A DNA stretch of 64,000 nt from Atherix ibis (Eukaryota; Arthropoda; Insecta; Diptera; Athericidae), in assembly GCA_958298945.1 (NCBI GenBank), contig OY282606.1:88171696-88235695 (forward strand). The letters run 5' to 3'. Every line of letters begins with the position of its first letter. Position 1 is the stretch's first letter. The position numbers and the translations under genes are program-made. The notes below the pieces were generated by a model. It was not told where the DNA came from, made no database searches, and saw nothing but the letters and a program-made list of their open reading frames with translations. Of the stretch, positions 46,848 through 59,240 are shown one piece after another.

Positions 46848-49400
46848 TTGGGTTGGCAATTAAGTGATTGCGGATTTTAAATAAGAAGAAAAATTCTAAA
46901 TTTTTACATTTTTTTTTTCTTATCTTCAACTACAATTTTATTGTAACAAGCAAATTTACATAACATTTTAATTAACAATCTTGTGCATCATAAAGTGGGA
47001 GTAAACACCCATCGGCGTTTCTCCAACTAAAGGAAGTTAGATTCCTTTAGAAAATCTCTAGGCCATTATCTCTTAAGTCTACGATGAGTGTTTCCGGGGA
47101 GGGCTGTACAAGACAATTCTCTCAAAACTGGATTATGATGATAGGGTAAACGGAAGTGAAATTTTTGATATCGGTAAATGCACAGGTCATGAAAAAAGGG
47201 AACATTTAGGTCACCATGTATTACAGTGTTACGAACATAAAAGGGGGCATCAACAATTTTACAGAGGATCTTGGATTGTAAGGGCTGGACGCGATAGGAA
47301 TTGGAACGATTCGTTGAACCACAAAAATCAATTCCATATGTCCAAATTGGTTTTATAATTGTATTGTAGATTAGAAATTTAATTTTAATTGTTAGTTGCG
47401 AGCGTTTGTCCAATAGTCTAAGAAGTTGTAGATAACGTCTGTTAGCTTCAGCTCTTTTTAATCTAGTATGTGGGTTCCATGTTAGTCTCTTGTTCAGATA
47501 AAGTCCCAAATAACGCACTTTGTCATATTGCGGTATCATGTTGCTATTAAGGTATAAAGGAGTAGGTTTACCTTGACAAAGTGTGAAAATAATGTGAGCA
47601 CTCTTATGTTCATTTACCTTCACTCACCATTTCTTAAGCCAAGATTGAAGGCTGTGGATATGGGATTGTAAATTATTGGAAGTTATGTCAGAACTTGAAT
47701 GGGTAGCAAGTATTGCCGTATCATCTGCATAAGTAGCAATGATAGTATTAGGATAAGCTGGGATGTTATGTGTATAAATATAATATAAAATGGGACCAAG
47801 GATACTGCCTTGTGGGCCTCCAGCTAGAATAGGATATATTTTCGAGGATTCTGAGTTAATTGCAACTTGGAAATATCGTTGGGAGAGATATGAATTTATG
47901 ATAAGGTAGAATGTTGAAGGAAGAAAGCTCTTGAGTTTCCAAAGGAGTCCAGGATGCCACACACGATCAAAAGCTTGGGAGATATCTAGAAATACTCCTG
48001 GGCAATACTCTTACCTCTCAAGAGAGGATACAATATGATCAACAATGCGATGGCATTGCTGGATAATGGAGTATTCAGATCGGAAGCCAAATTGGTGATC
48101 AGGAATAATTTTTTCATTAATTAGGACTGGGTAGAGTCATTTTAATAGGAGTTTTTCAAATATCTTACCAGGAATTGGTAAGAGGCTGATAGGTCTATAG
48201 GAGGAAGGAGAATTTTATTTGGCTTAGGAATCATTTTAATGGCAGAATATTTCCAGAGTAAATTTTTACTTAAGAATATAACATTATTCAATTAGGTATT
48301 GTCCATTTTAATCGATGATCCTTTGCCATCTTTCAGGCAGTGTCATAATTCCACGTCGTAAAACTTATTACATTTGCTAGCAAAAAACTGACATTTAAAT
48401 TTTATATCAGCGTCATTAAACATTTTACCATATAAGGAGTTCTGCATGGAACGAAATAAATGGTAATCTAAAGGCGCTAGGTCAGGGCTATATGGTGGAT
48501 GTGACAACATATCCCAACCTAATTCCAATAATTTTTGGCGAGTGACGAAATATGTGTGCAGCTTTGCATTGTTTTGCCAATTCTGGTCGCTTTTATTGAA
48601 CTGCATTGCTCAGTTTGACGAGTTGTTGAACGTATGTGTACACGGTGGAATTAATCGTTTGGTTTCTTAGTAAAAGTTGGAAGTGCAGAATTCTTTTATA
48701 ATTCCACCAAACTGACAGCATAATCTTCTTTTGGTGTCTCTTAGCTTTCGATGTCGTCTGAGATGGTTCATCTCGCATCACCCACGATCGTTTTCTATTA
48801 ACGTTGTTGTAAGCTATCCACTTTTCGTCGCCAGTTATCAATCGTTTCAGAAATGAATCCGTTTCGTTGCGTTTCAGAAGCGAATCGCAGATGCTAATGC
48901 CTTGCGTCAAATGAATTTCCTTAAGCTGATGAGGAATCCATAAATCGAGTTTAATAACATACATAGAGCTTCTCTGCTATCTCACGTGTTGTGCTATGAC
49001 GATCTGAATCGATAATGCCCTTGATATGGGTCTCATCAACTTCAATTGGACGGTGAAAAAACACCAGAACGAAATTTAGCAAACCAATTTTGACACCGCC
49101 TTTCTTTTGAGGGTTCATTCCCATATACGGCATATAACTTTTTGTGTACCTGCGATGTGTTCTTGCCTTTTTCGAAATAATACAATAAAATATGTCTAAA
49201 ATGCACGTCTTTCCATTTTTAAATTTGGATGAAAACAAAACTAAATAGCTAAACGATACAATTTTTTACTAAATTAATGGTGGAAGTCCAAACAACAAGA
49301 AAACAATATAGGCTATGTAATTTGAATACGTTGACATAACAAAAGAATGTGCTAATACCATCTATTGACAAAACCCGCAATCACTTAGTTACCAACCCAA
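46848..49400 (-). mobile_element. mariner transposon split by a LINE
   Basis: The inverted ends TTGGGTTGGCAATTAAGTGA (46848) and the complement of TTGGGTTGGTAACTAAGTGA (to 49400) are each flanked by TA (46846-46847, 49401-49402). Without the inner LINE the element is about 1.2 kb. Minus-strand transposase pieces are at 48964-48593 (KRLITGDEKWIAYNNVNRKR, first aspartate) and 48606-48343 (YSPDLAPLDYHLF, third aspartate), with earlier frames badly broken. The motif set resembles the 34372 element, but the TIRs differ. Confidence 0.92.
46908..48258 (-). mobile_element. 5'-truncated Jockey-like LINE nested in the mariner
   Basis: Flanking direct repeats TAAATTTTTAC (46897-46907 and 48259-48269) are an 11-bp target duplication. 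The minus strand carries reverse transcriptase at 47962-47624 (SQRYFQVAINS, LAGGPQGSILGPILYYIYTHNIP, ATYADDTAILA) with an intact YADD, then 47623-47066 (VRYLGLYLNKRLTWNPH, RRYLQLLRLLDKRSQL, IKPIWTYGIDFCGS). It ends in a T-rich run at 46908-46920. A stop between the two parts and others upstream inactivate it. The last 120 codons are a single open frame, suggesting a fairly young copy. Confidence 0.93.
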
Positions 49401-49402
49401 TA

Positions 49403-50551
49403 TACAATATCATCTTCAATATCAACGAATTTCAGATTCTCCAGAAGCCAATCCTTGTACGAATGGAATTAGATTCTCAGCGCTTCATTATCGACTATAT
49501 TCTCAATAAGGGTATTCTTAGACTTAATGAAACTATCACCTGGTTACAGTTTATTATACTGTCTCAAGTAGGAGCTAGAACATCATAAATACATATAATT
49601 AATGGTGCTATAAAACCAATTATTTGATCCTCACGTAGTTTGCAAAAAACGGGGCGACTATTTATGGAATTATTTAGCTCTAATAGAATGCGCCCGCTTG
49701 CCATCCTGACAATGTATTCCAAATTTTTACCCATATTTTTCTCACCTATTCGTGCTTAAGAATTAAAAGATTTTGCTTCAAGTTTAAATGATTATGAATG
49801 TAATTATTTTCGTATCAGAACAAATATAATCAATTTGATCGTGAGTTAGTTTACTATACACTTTTTTTTATAGATTCAATTTTTAGCAATATAGTTTAGT
49901 CAAGGACTTGTTTCAATTGATTGTCTTCAAATTTTTTTCAATCTATTCATAATATCAACTATCTCTTCACTTTGTATCTTTTTCTTGTTCATTTGAGAAA
50001 TATGCGTACAATAGAATAAACTAGGATCATGTATTTTCTTCCCTATAAATACATATAGTCATTAAGAGCTTTACTAGAATTTATATTTATTAATTTTATT
50101 AAGTAACAAAAATAGTCAATATTTCGAATGTACACTTATTCCCTATCAATGAATATTCCTTCTTCAGCGAATGATGAAAATTATTTCCAATCGATATCTG
50201 GAATCACTTCTGATAAGGTCTTTCAATCAATGACATATCCTGTGTCCTTTCACATGATTCAAATTTCCAAAGATATGGTCAATCGTTTTTAAATATATTA
50301 TTTCCTGTAAGCTATCGCTAGTGACTCAAAGTTGAAAAAAATATGGATAAAGTTAAGATTAGTTGTATTAACAAAACAATTTAAAGCCTGTGTTAAGTAC
50401 TAAATAATTAAGAATATCTTTCACGAAATAATCTACTTCAATTTGGACTTTTAATAAAATAAATATGTATTATAAAATTTCTTTTGTAAAAAGTAGATTT
50501 TTTATTAAAAAAGATTCTTGATAGATTTATGACGTTTTGTGGAAGTATTTA
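49403..50551. other. AT-rich spacer
   Basis: No gene is recognised. A short, more GC-rich patch near 49635-49710 has no recognisable frame. Confidence 0.5.
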
Positions 50552-52065
50552 CCAAGTGTATAAGCTTTAATCCGCTTTTTGGTCATAGATGGCGTGAGTG
50601 AGCGTATTATGCTGCCATAGGTACGCCAAGAATTGTTCCCGATTAGTTTGTTGCAATTTTTTATAAGTCAACATGATGTGATGTTTTCTGGTATATCGTT
50701 ACGTCACCGAAAAACTTGTGCTCTGGTAAAGACTATTCCCCCAAAGAATAGTTGCAGCATTCTTTGGGGGATTTAATAATTTAATTACAAAATTTGAGAG
50801 TACATTGTTACTCTAAATTTTGTTGTTCCATTTTTCGCAGACAACTTCGAAAACACATGTTCTCTTATCCTGCTCTACAGAGTTTCAGTGTTACCGGAAG
50901 ATGTTAAAACTTGTATTCCACACCTAGCAGGTATCTTATTACTTTTCTATATAATTAGCAGGTGTATAATTTTAAATCCGCTGTTTGGTCATACACATGG
51001 ATGGCGTGAGTGAGCGTCGTAAGCTACCATGAGCACGCCATACTTTTTTTTATAAGTTTGACATCTGTCAACATTAATCAGTGTACATTGTCAGCAATTT
51101 CGTACAACAACATACAATCATGTCTAGTTTTATTCCAGAAAAAGAGCATATGCGGAAAGATCTGTTTTTCTGCTTCAATTTGAAGAAATCGGATGCCGAC
51201 TCGCTTCGAAGGCTTACGGAAGCCTATGGTGACAGTGCTTTATCGGAAACAACGTGCTGAAGTTGGTTTCGTCGGTTAAAAGACGGCAATTTTGACTTGT
51301 GGGACAAAAAGCGTGAAAATCGGCCTAGGAAAGTTGAGCAAAAAAAAGGCCAGCAGAAATGCTCACGGAGCAATTGGGTGTTACTTAACCAGCCATTTTC
51401 ATGCGTCTGCGTGCCGTGGGGAAGATTTGAAAGATCGAAAAATGGGTGCCGCATGAATTGAACGGTAGGCAGATGGAGCGACGCCAAAACACATACGAAA
51501 TCTTGCTCGCCTGACAAAAAAGAAAGTCGTTCCTGCATCGGATTGTGACAGGCGATGAAAAGTGGATATATTTCGAGAATCCTAAATGTAAGAAATCGTG
51601 GGTTGATGCCGCCAATCAACAACAACTGATCACCGTGCTCTGCGTGAAAAAATGACGGATTATCAACAAAGACATGACAAGCTGATTTTCCTCCACGGCA
51701 ACGCACCATCGCACACGTCAAAAATGGTCCGAAACTACTTGGATACACTGAACTGGGAGGTGCTAATCCACCCCGTTTATTCACCAGACCTGGTCCCTTC
51801 CGACTACCACCTGTTTTCGTCGAAGGGCCACGTGCTCGCTGAGCAGCACTTCGTTTCTTATGAAGACGTCCGAAAATGGCTTGATGAGTGGGTTGCCTCG
51901 AAAGAGAAGGATTTTTTTGCGCGTGGTATCCACAAATTGCCCGAGAGATGGGAAAAATGTATAGCTAGCGAGGGCAAGTACTTTGAATAAATTTGTTTTT
52001 GCCTTCTATGAAAAAAAAAATGTTTTTTTGACTAAAATACAGCGGATTTAAGCTTATACACCTGG
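50552..52065 (+). mobile_element. composite mariner with an extra left terminal repeat
   Basis: The outer ends ccaagtgtataagctttaatccgc (50552) and cggatttaagcttatacacctgg (to 52065) are flanked by TA. A second left end lies at 50958, also preceded by TA. The inner element (50958-52065) is the same family as 43527-44636. Between the outer and inner left ends lies a piece of the agaaaagtaatgagac-type mariner (50640-50957). The transposase starts at 51120 (MSSFIPEKEHMR) and is broken by a stop at about residue 47 and later frameshifts. A 112-codon frame at 51652-51990 keeps the C-terminus, but the second catalytic aspartate is glycine (FLHGNAPSHT). Confidence 0.88.
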
Positions 52066-52084
52066 TAAAGTTATTTTTTTTCAG

Positions 52085-52690
52085 AAATGTTATCGCCTGC
52101 AAGATAGTTTTCTTTGGGTAGCTACAAATCGGCAGGAGCATTTTTCCTCCTCTTCTGGAAAGCTTCGGCTGTAATTACCTTTAACTTCTTGGTGAAACTC
52201 CTTTGGATGAAGTCCTTTCAAGTGGTTTTTGATCTCAAGGAAAAAAAAGGCCCCATAGAGTCTGATCAGGTGAATGGGGCGCGGCTGGGGGAACCATAGG
52301 AAACCCTTTTTCCGAGAAAAAAAGATGGCTGTATGACATGAGGCGTTGTCATGGTAGAGCATCTAAGTGTATCTAATATCCAATTTGTTGCCAAGAACGA
52401 AAGGGCTTTCCAGTCCACATATCCATAAGTTTTCGATGAGCGGACTTATTTCAATTTTTAGTAACTCAAAATCGCTCATTCACCAAGTTCGAAATTAAAT
52501 TGGTCTATTTTTTGTAACGGAACAAATACAAATTCAGTTATCAAGTTCTGTTGGGGGTGCGTATTTACCGGACAAAGTAGAAACTTGTGCTGTCCATTGA
52601 GAATAGTTAACAAAGACCATATTTGAAGTGTAAGTCTTGCAATATTACCAGATTGCTCTCAGTAATGCCAGTCTCGTTACTTTTCTGCTA
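52085..52690 (-). mobile_element. mariner C-terminal remnant
   Basis: The minus-strand frame 52362-52090 starts MLYHDNASCHTAIFF, the second-aspartate motif, and continues with FPQPRPI, EIKNHLKG and an FVATQ-like end. The third aspartate is not recognisable. On the other side a gtctcgttacttttctg end (52670-52686) matches the TIR type at 44648-45296, so it may be the same family. Confidence 0.65.
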
Positions 52691-54980
52691 CTGATTATAT
52701 GTTAATTCAAGTGCATAAAATATGCTTAATTACTGTGTTTAGTATTTAATTTCAAAATGGACCATTTGAGAGTTGTTTAGTTTTAGTCAAAATTTAATTT
52801 TCCTATAATTTAATTTGAAACTTTTATAGTAATTTTAATAGAAAAATGTTCAATGTTTCTACATGAAATAGAACTAAACAAGCGATTTTATTGTCTATTC
52901 AAAATACATAACATTCCATCTCTCTATTTATTATGATATTTCGAATATACGATAGAAATAAAATTCCATTTAATAGTGTTCGACAAACAATGGAAACTTG
53001 AGCATAATCTCATGCGATGTATACAATATTATTTGCAAGAATTTAAGTGGGAATTTGAAAAGCTGAAACAACAACGAATTCTGTTTCTGATACATATCTG
53101 AGTCTATAGGAACCGGAAATTCGTCATTGTGAACTAGTGACCGGAAAGCTTATTCAGAGCTTACAGGATTATGGACCTTTGTCCGTGCTTGATAACAGGA
53201 ATCTAGAAACTAGATCAGGTTGACAATGTGCTCTAACAAGTAAAAATTCTTCCAAAAGAAGACGCATAACTCATGCCAGGTAGATGGATCAACTTGCACG
53301 TGAAAATTTATTAAATTTACCATCGTACAAAGTTTGTCGAAATATTGTATTATTTGACAAAAAAAAAAAACATCCTGTAGTAAATCGTTTTTTTTTTTAA
53401 CATACAAGTGTATGAGTAGTAGACTATTATTTTAGTTAAAAAAAATTGATGTAAATAAAATTTCACGTCGTATTAGTTTGCTGACAATACATTTCAATCG
53501 AAGCATATTCTTAATATAATGAATGAGTAAATATTATAAGAAAAATTGTAAGCAGTAAATATAAACACAAAGATTGTATTGGATTTTTATAGAAAATTTA
53601 GTAGATGTACAATAAAATTTTTTTATGAAAAGATATTTGAAAGAATAATTATTTTTTTAAGAAATAAACGATGTTGTTTATTCTATAGTTCTAGTAATAA
53701 TAATCTTATTCTATTTTAGTTAGTAATGAGTATATCTCGAATAAATAAATAATACGAATAATTTTAACTAAATCAAACTGACTTTTTAAATAAAAACAAT
53801 CGAAGAATATTATTAAATCGAATTAAACTAGTTCAATTAATATAAAATATTGCTAAGCATAAAAATTTTAAATTGTAAATTATGCATCTCACAATTTATA
53901 CGATAAAGTAATATGATAAGATATGAAAAACTGCATAATGCACTCAATTGTTGACGGTAGAAAATTAATTGGACAATTTTCTATCAGGATTGGATTGCTA
54001 TTTAGCAGTTACCTAGAATCAATATGCTTTTAATTGGGTCTTCCAGTGCAATAAATACGAGCAAATAATTAACGAGAAAAAGTTATGCTCATTAATAATT
54101 TTGCTGTCGTAAGGAGTTCACAAATAACATAAGTTATCGATTGCAAAAACTTCTAATCGTTAAATCGTCTTTACGATAGCAAGACACAAATAGGCGATTA
54201 GAAAATATTTTTAAAAAATTTTTTTTAGAAAAAACAAGAAAAATTTTCTATATTTTATTTGAATTAGATAAAATATTTTAAAAAATAATCTAGTTTTTAG
54301 ACTGCAGCTATTAGTGACATGATATGTATGAATTAGTAAAAATCATATAATAAAATATTTAGTGCACTTCGCGAGTCTGACTAATGAAAACTTGTAACGA
54401 GCCTATGGAAAAAATTACTCCTTAAGAACATAAGTTTTTTGGTAACATAACCCTCATTTTTGTGCAGCATTCGAAACTGACGAAAATATAGAACTAGTAA
54501 AAGCCTATATGCCTCTATGATAAAACGCTACGAATATAAAGTGTCAGCCAAGTTTTTTATGAAGGAAGTTCGATCCAGGACATTATCTTGGTACTGTCAA
54601 TAACATCCAGAGAAATGTAAAGTCTTCCAACACTGCTACAAAGAGTGAAAACAAAAAGTATTATCAGGTGAATAGATCGGTCTGGGAAACCACAGGAAAA
54701 GTTTAATTTTAAAATCTTAAAATCACAGGAAAAGTTTGATTTTTAAAAAGTCTAACAAAAACCTTTTAATGAAGATAACCTTATGACAGAAGCGTCTTTT
54801 TGGAGATGAATCCAAATGACTCGTGCCCAATTCTCATGACCACAAATCTGATGAAGGGTAAAACGAACGATTCAATGTTTCCGACAGGATCTGAATTCTA
54901 TTACATTTTTATCAGTTTTCGATGTTGAAGGCCTCCTTAGCAAGGTAAATCTTTCACTGCTTCCTCAGTAATAACAGACC
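52691..54980. other. AT-rich spacer
   Basis: No gene is recognised over about 2.3 kb. Bases 54390-54960 are less AT-biased and could be an unrecognisable transposon remnant, with a 15-bp sequence (cacaggaaaagttt) repeated at about 54693 and 54724. Confidence 0.5.
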
Positions 54981-54982
54981 TA

Positions 54983-56155
54983 CCAGGGGTATAAGCTTAA
55001 ATCCGCTATTTGGTCATAGATGGCGTGAGTGAGCGTATTAAGCTACCATAGGCACGCCATACTTTTCTTTTATGAGTTTGACATCTGTCAACATTAATCA
55101 GTGCACATTGTCAGCAATTTCGTACAATAACAAACATTTTTCCTTTGGTAATCATGTCTAGTTTTGTGCCAGAAGAAGAGCATATGCGGGAAGCTCTGCT
55201 TTTCTGCTTCAATTTGAAGAAATCAGCTGCCGAATCGCATCGAATGCTAATGGAGGCCTATGGTGACAGAGCTTTATCGGAAACAATGTGCCGAGATTGG
55301 TTTCGTCGGTTCAAAGACGTTAATTTTGACTTGTGGGACAAGAAGCGTGAAAATCTTGTGACTTGTGGGATAAGAAGCGTGAAAATCCACTTGTGGGACA
55401 AGAAGCGAGAAGATTGAAAAGATCGGAAAATGGGTGCCGCATGAATTCAACGATAGGTAGATGGAGCGACGCTAAAACACATGCGAAATTTTGTTCGCCA
55501 GACAAAAAAGAAAGTCGTTCCTACATCGGATTGTGACAGGCGATGAAAAATGGATATATTTCGAGAATCCTAAACGCAAGAAATCGTAGGTTGATCGCGG
55601 CCTACTATCAACATCTTCCCAAAGGATTGCTGGGATCCGCAGGGTATCGTCTACTATGAGATGTTGAAACCTTGTGAAGCTGTCAATGCCCACCGCTACC
55701 ACCAACAATTGATCAAATTGCACCGTGCTCTGCATGAAAAAGGACGTATTATCAACAAAGACATGACAAGCTGATTTTCCTCCACGACAACGCACCATCG
55801 CACACGTCAAAAATGGTCCGAGACTACTTGGAGACACTCAACTGGGAGGTGCTTCTCCACCCCGTTTATTCACCAGACTTGGCCTCTTCCGACTACCGCC
55901 GGTTTTTGCCAATGGGCCACGCCCTCGCTGAGCAGCACTTCGATGCTTACGAAGACTTTCGAAAATGGCTTGATGAGGGGTTTGCCTCTAAAGAAAATGA
56001 TTTTTTTTGGCGTGGTATCCACAAATTGCCCGTGAGATGGGAAAAATGTGTAGCTAGCGAGAGCAGGTACTTTGAATAAATTTGGTTTTGCTTTCTATGA
56101 AGAAAACATGGGTTTTTTTGACGAAAATACAGCGGATTTAAGCTTATACACCTGG
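54983..56155 (+). mobile_element. mariner transposon, mauritiana-like, copy 3
   Basis: TIRs ccaggggtataagcttaaatcc and the inverted end to 56155 are flanked by TA (54981-54982, 56156-56157); the element is 1,173 bp. The transposase starts at 55154 (MSSFVPEEEHMREALLFCF). After FDLWDKKREN the DNA repeats its own DLWDKKRE segment twice more (about 55325-55415), and the helix-turn-helix second half is missing. Further on, the segment with the strand between the first two aspartates, lost in copy 1, is retained (CWDPQGIVYYEMLKP). The C-terminal frame 55813-56079 keeps the third aspartate (YSPDLASSDY), 34 residues after the second (DD34D). Confidence 0.92.
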
Positions 56156-56157
56156 TA

Positions 56158-57138
56158 TTTTTTTTCTGTTATACCTGATTTCTAATCCAAATTGTTAAGG
56201 CAACTGACCAATACATTACAAAATAATATTTGTTACTTCGATTTGAATATTTGAAAATATCAAATGATCGATAACTGAAACTTCGATTTGAATATCATTC
56301 AAAATGGTATTTTTATATAAAAAAATAATAATCGAAAATAAATAATAATACTAAAGGCATTTGTATTAGAAATAAAATACAATATAAAAGAATAGCATTA
56401 GAAAAATCAACAATAAAATTGATGAACCTTTTATACTGATTGGAAATATTTTCCGTATAACTTAATTTCGTATTCAATGGTAAAATACTTTTGAACGTGA
56501 AATTTATATTAAATGATTCCAATAATTTTGAAAACGTTCAAGTATATTCATAGTCTGTGAAATAATAAATCAGAAGAAGATTTAGTGAAGTTCCTTTGTC
56601 AATACGGAACTGGTCATAAATAATTCTGTTGAAAAATAATTATGCCCCAAAGATACGACGAGTACTGTTTGGTAAGGCGAGGAGCATCATAATATAAATC
56701 ATTAAAATCGATAAATATTTATACGATGGCATATCAAAATTAATTCCATTCCATTTTAAATTTTCAAATATTTTAGCCAGTACCATATTGATGTAGAAAA
56801 AAAAACTAATACTATCCCAGTTTAAGTATTCATTTTAATAATTTCTGTCTGTAATATTGTGATTTGCATGAAATTCTTAAATATAAATTCTTTACTATTC
56901 CGCTTATCTAAGAATTTTTTATTGGTATCAAATATTTAGTATACCATATACTGTCCGGAAACTGTTTGGAATTACCCACAATTTTTTAATGCTGTCGGTT
57001 GTATAAGTGTAAAGGTAAAAATATTAATCTAGTTAACTCGCAATTGATAAAAATTCTTATGGTATTTTTTTTAAATTTATTTATTGAGAAATAGTTACCG
57101 GCAGAATGACGTCTGTTTGGGTGTATTCCTCAGTAGTT
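56158..57138. other. AT-rich spacer
   Basis: No gene is recognised; frames are AT-driven. Confidence 0.55.
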
Positions 57139-57139
57139 A

Positions 57140-57836
57140 CGAGGTCTGTTCTAAAAGTATCGCGAATTTTGAATTTGCGCGTGTTACGTATTATCGGTTT
57201 TTTGTGGCGTTATGTTGGTATTCATATCTCTCACTTATGCCGACAAGTTCGGCCATTTTGAATGTTCAGTTAATTTTTGACAGCTGCATTGCTTGCACAT
57301 TGTTTTGGCTCGTCTTCGATTTTTGCTCAATTTGGACCAAAAACAGGATCGTATTAAAATTGCTAAGGAGCTGTTCGACTCTGTCCGCGAAGACCCAAAT
57401 TTTCTCCAGAGAATCATAACTGATGACGATTAATGGGTTTATGGTTATGACATGGAAACCAAAGCTCAATCATCCCAATGGAAGCTGCCGCACGAGCCAA
57501 GACCGAAAAAAGCGCGCCAAGTTCGGTCGAATGTGAAGGTTTTGCTTACAGTTTTCTTCGATTACAAGGGCGTGGTGGATCATCAGTTCTTGCCACAGAG
57601 TAGAACAGTCAATAAGGAATATTACCTGCAAGTTTAGCTCAAGTTGCCTGAAGCAATCCGGCAGAAACGCCCGGATTTGTGGAAGAACAAAAATTGAATT
57701 TTGCACCATGATAACGTCCCTGCTCACGCATCGTTGGTTGTTCAACGTCCCTGCTCACGCATCATTGGTTTTAACGTCCCTGCTCACGCATCGTTAAAAA
57801 AATACAAAATTCCCCATACTTTTTGAACAGACCTCG
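57140..57836 (+). mobile_element. internally deleted mariner, TIR type cgaggtctgtt
   Basis: The ends CGAGGTCTGTTCTAAAAGTA and the complement of CGAGGTCTGTTCAAAAAGTA are flanked by TA (57138-57139, 57837-57838); the element is 697 bp. The middle of a transposase is readable: KIAKELFDSVREDPNFLQRI, then KAQSSQWKLPHEPRPKKARQ, then VFFDYKGVVDHQFLPQSRTV, and HHDNVPAHASLVVQ at the second aspartate (about 57705). A 23-bp segment around this motif (aacgtccctgctcacgcatc) occurs three times in a row, and the third-aspartate region is lost. Confidence 0.92.
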
Positions 57837-57983
57837 TATTTTGATTGAAATTTCATTATTTTATTTAGGCATCAAGTAAATTTAAAATTCCAGAATTCGA
57901 AAGGGAAACAAATTAAGTAGCAAAGAAATGGCTTAAGTTAAAGTACTTTTTATGCAACATCTAAAAAGTTTATAAGGCTTTTT

Positions 57984-59240
57984 ATTCGGCTGAAAAGTTT
58001 ATAAGGTTGACGTCTAGATGGCGCCTCTTGCAAAAATCTACTTAATTATCACAAAATTTGACAGCAATCGATCGTTTGGTTCGTGAGATATAACATTTTG
58101 AGTGAAGCAACTTTTGTTATTGAAAAAAAAATGGATAAAGACGAATTTCGTGTATTGATAAAGCATTGCTTTTTGATGAAAAAAAATACAGTGGAAACCA
58201 AAGCATGGTTTGACAAACGTTATCCGGACTCTGCTCCAGCTATTCCAACTGTGGAATATTGGTTTCGTCAATTTCGAACTGGTCGTACGAGCACAGTTGA
58301 TGCAGAACCCAAAAGAGGTGGTTACGGCAGAAAACATCAAAAAAATCCACAAAATAGTTTTAAATGACCGTAAAGTGAAGTTGAGCGAGATAGCTGAGAC
58401 TCTGAAGATATAGAAAGAGCGTGTTGGACATATCGTGCATGAATATTTGGGCATGCGAAAGCTGTGTGCAAAGTGGGTGCCGCGTGAGCTCACTGTGGAC
58501 CAAAAACAACAACGTGTTGATGATTCTGAGCAGTGTTTGGAGCTGTTCAAGCGCAATAAACCCGAATTTTTGCGTCGATATGTGACAATGGATGAAACAT
58601 GGCTCCGTCACTACACTCCAGACTCCAATCGCCAGTCGGCAGAGTGGAGAGCGAGCGACGAACCGAATCCAAAGTGTGGAAAGACGCAACAGTCGGCTGG
58701 CAAGGTGATGGCGTCTGTATTTTGGGATGCGCATGGTATAATATTCATTGACTATCTCCAGAAGGGACAGACGATCAACAGCGACTATTATATAGCGTTA
58801 TTGGATCGTTTGAAGAAAGAAATCGCTAAGAAACGGCCTCATTTGAAGAAGAAAAAAGTGTTGTTTCACCAAGACAATGCACCGTGTCACAAGGCGATGA
58901 AAACGATGGTCAAACTCAATGAATTGGGCTACAAATTGCTCCCCCATCCACCGTATTCTCCAGATCTGGCCCCCAGCGACTTTTTCCTGTTTGCAGACCT
59001 CAAGAGAATGCTCGCTGGCAAGAAATTTAAGACCGATGATGAAGTGATTGCCAAAACTGAGGCCTATTTTGAGGCAAAACCGAAAGAGTACTATAAAAAT
59101 GGTATCGAAAAGTTGGAAGATCGCTATAATCGCTCTATCGCCCTCGATGGCAACTATGTTGAATAATAAAAATGAATTTTGCAAAAAAAAAATTTTTTAC
59201 TGTGTTATCTTATAAGCTTTTCAGCCAAACTGTTATGAAT
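57984..59240 (+). mobile_element. irritans-type mariner, nearly complete, two lesions
   Basis: Inverted ends near ggctgaaaagtttataag (57986) and cttataagcttttcagcc (to about 59228) bound the element; the exact edge is uncertain by about 15 bp. The transposase starts at 58131 (MDKDEFRVLIKHCFLMKKNT) and ends at 59166. It is recognisable end to end: WVPRELT between the two domains, VTMDETW with the first aspartate, LFHQDNAPCHK with the second, PPYSPDLAPSDFFLF with the third. The lesions are one frameshift near 58315 and one TAG at 58411. From 58435 to 59166 the frame is open for 243 codons. From memory this belongs with the irritans subfamily. Confidence 0.94.

Noticed and set aside
58038..58556. 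172-codon minus-strand frame and others opposite the mariner at 57984-59240
   Set aside because: They are antisense shadows of the transposase.
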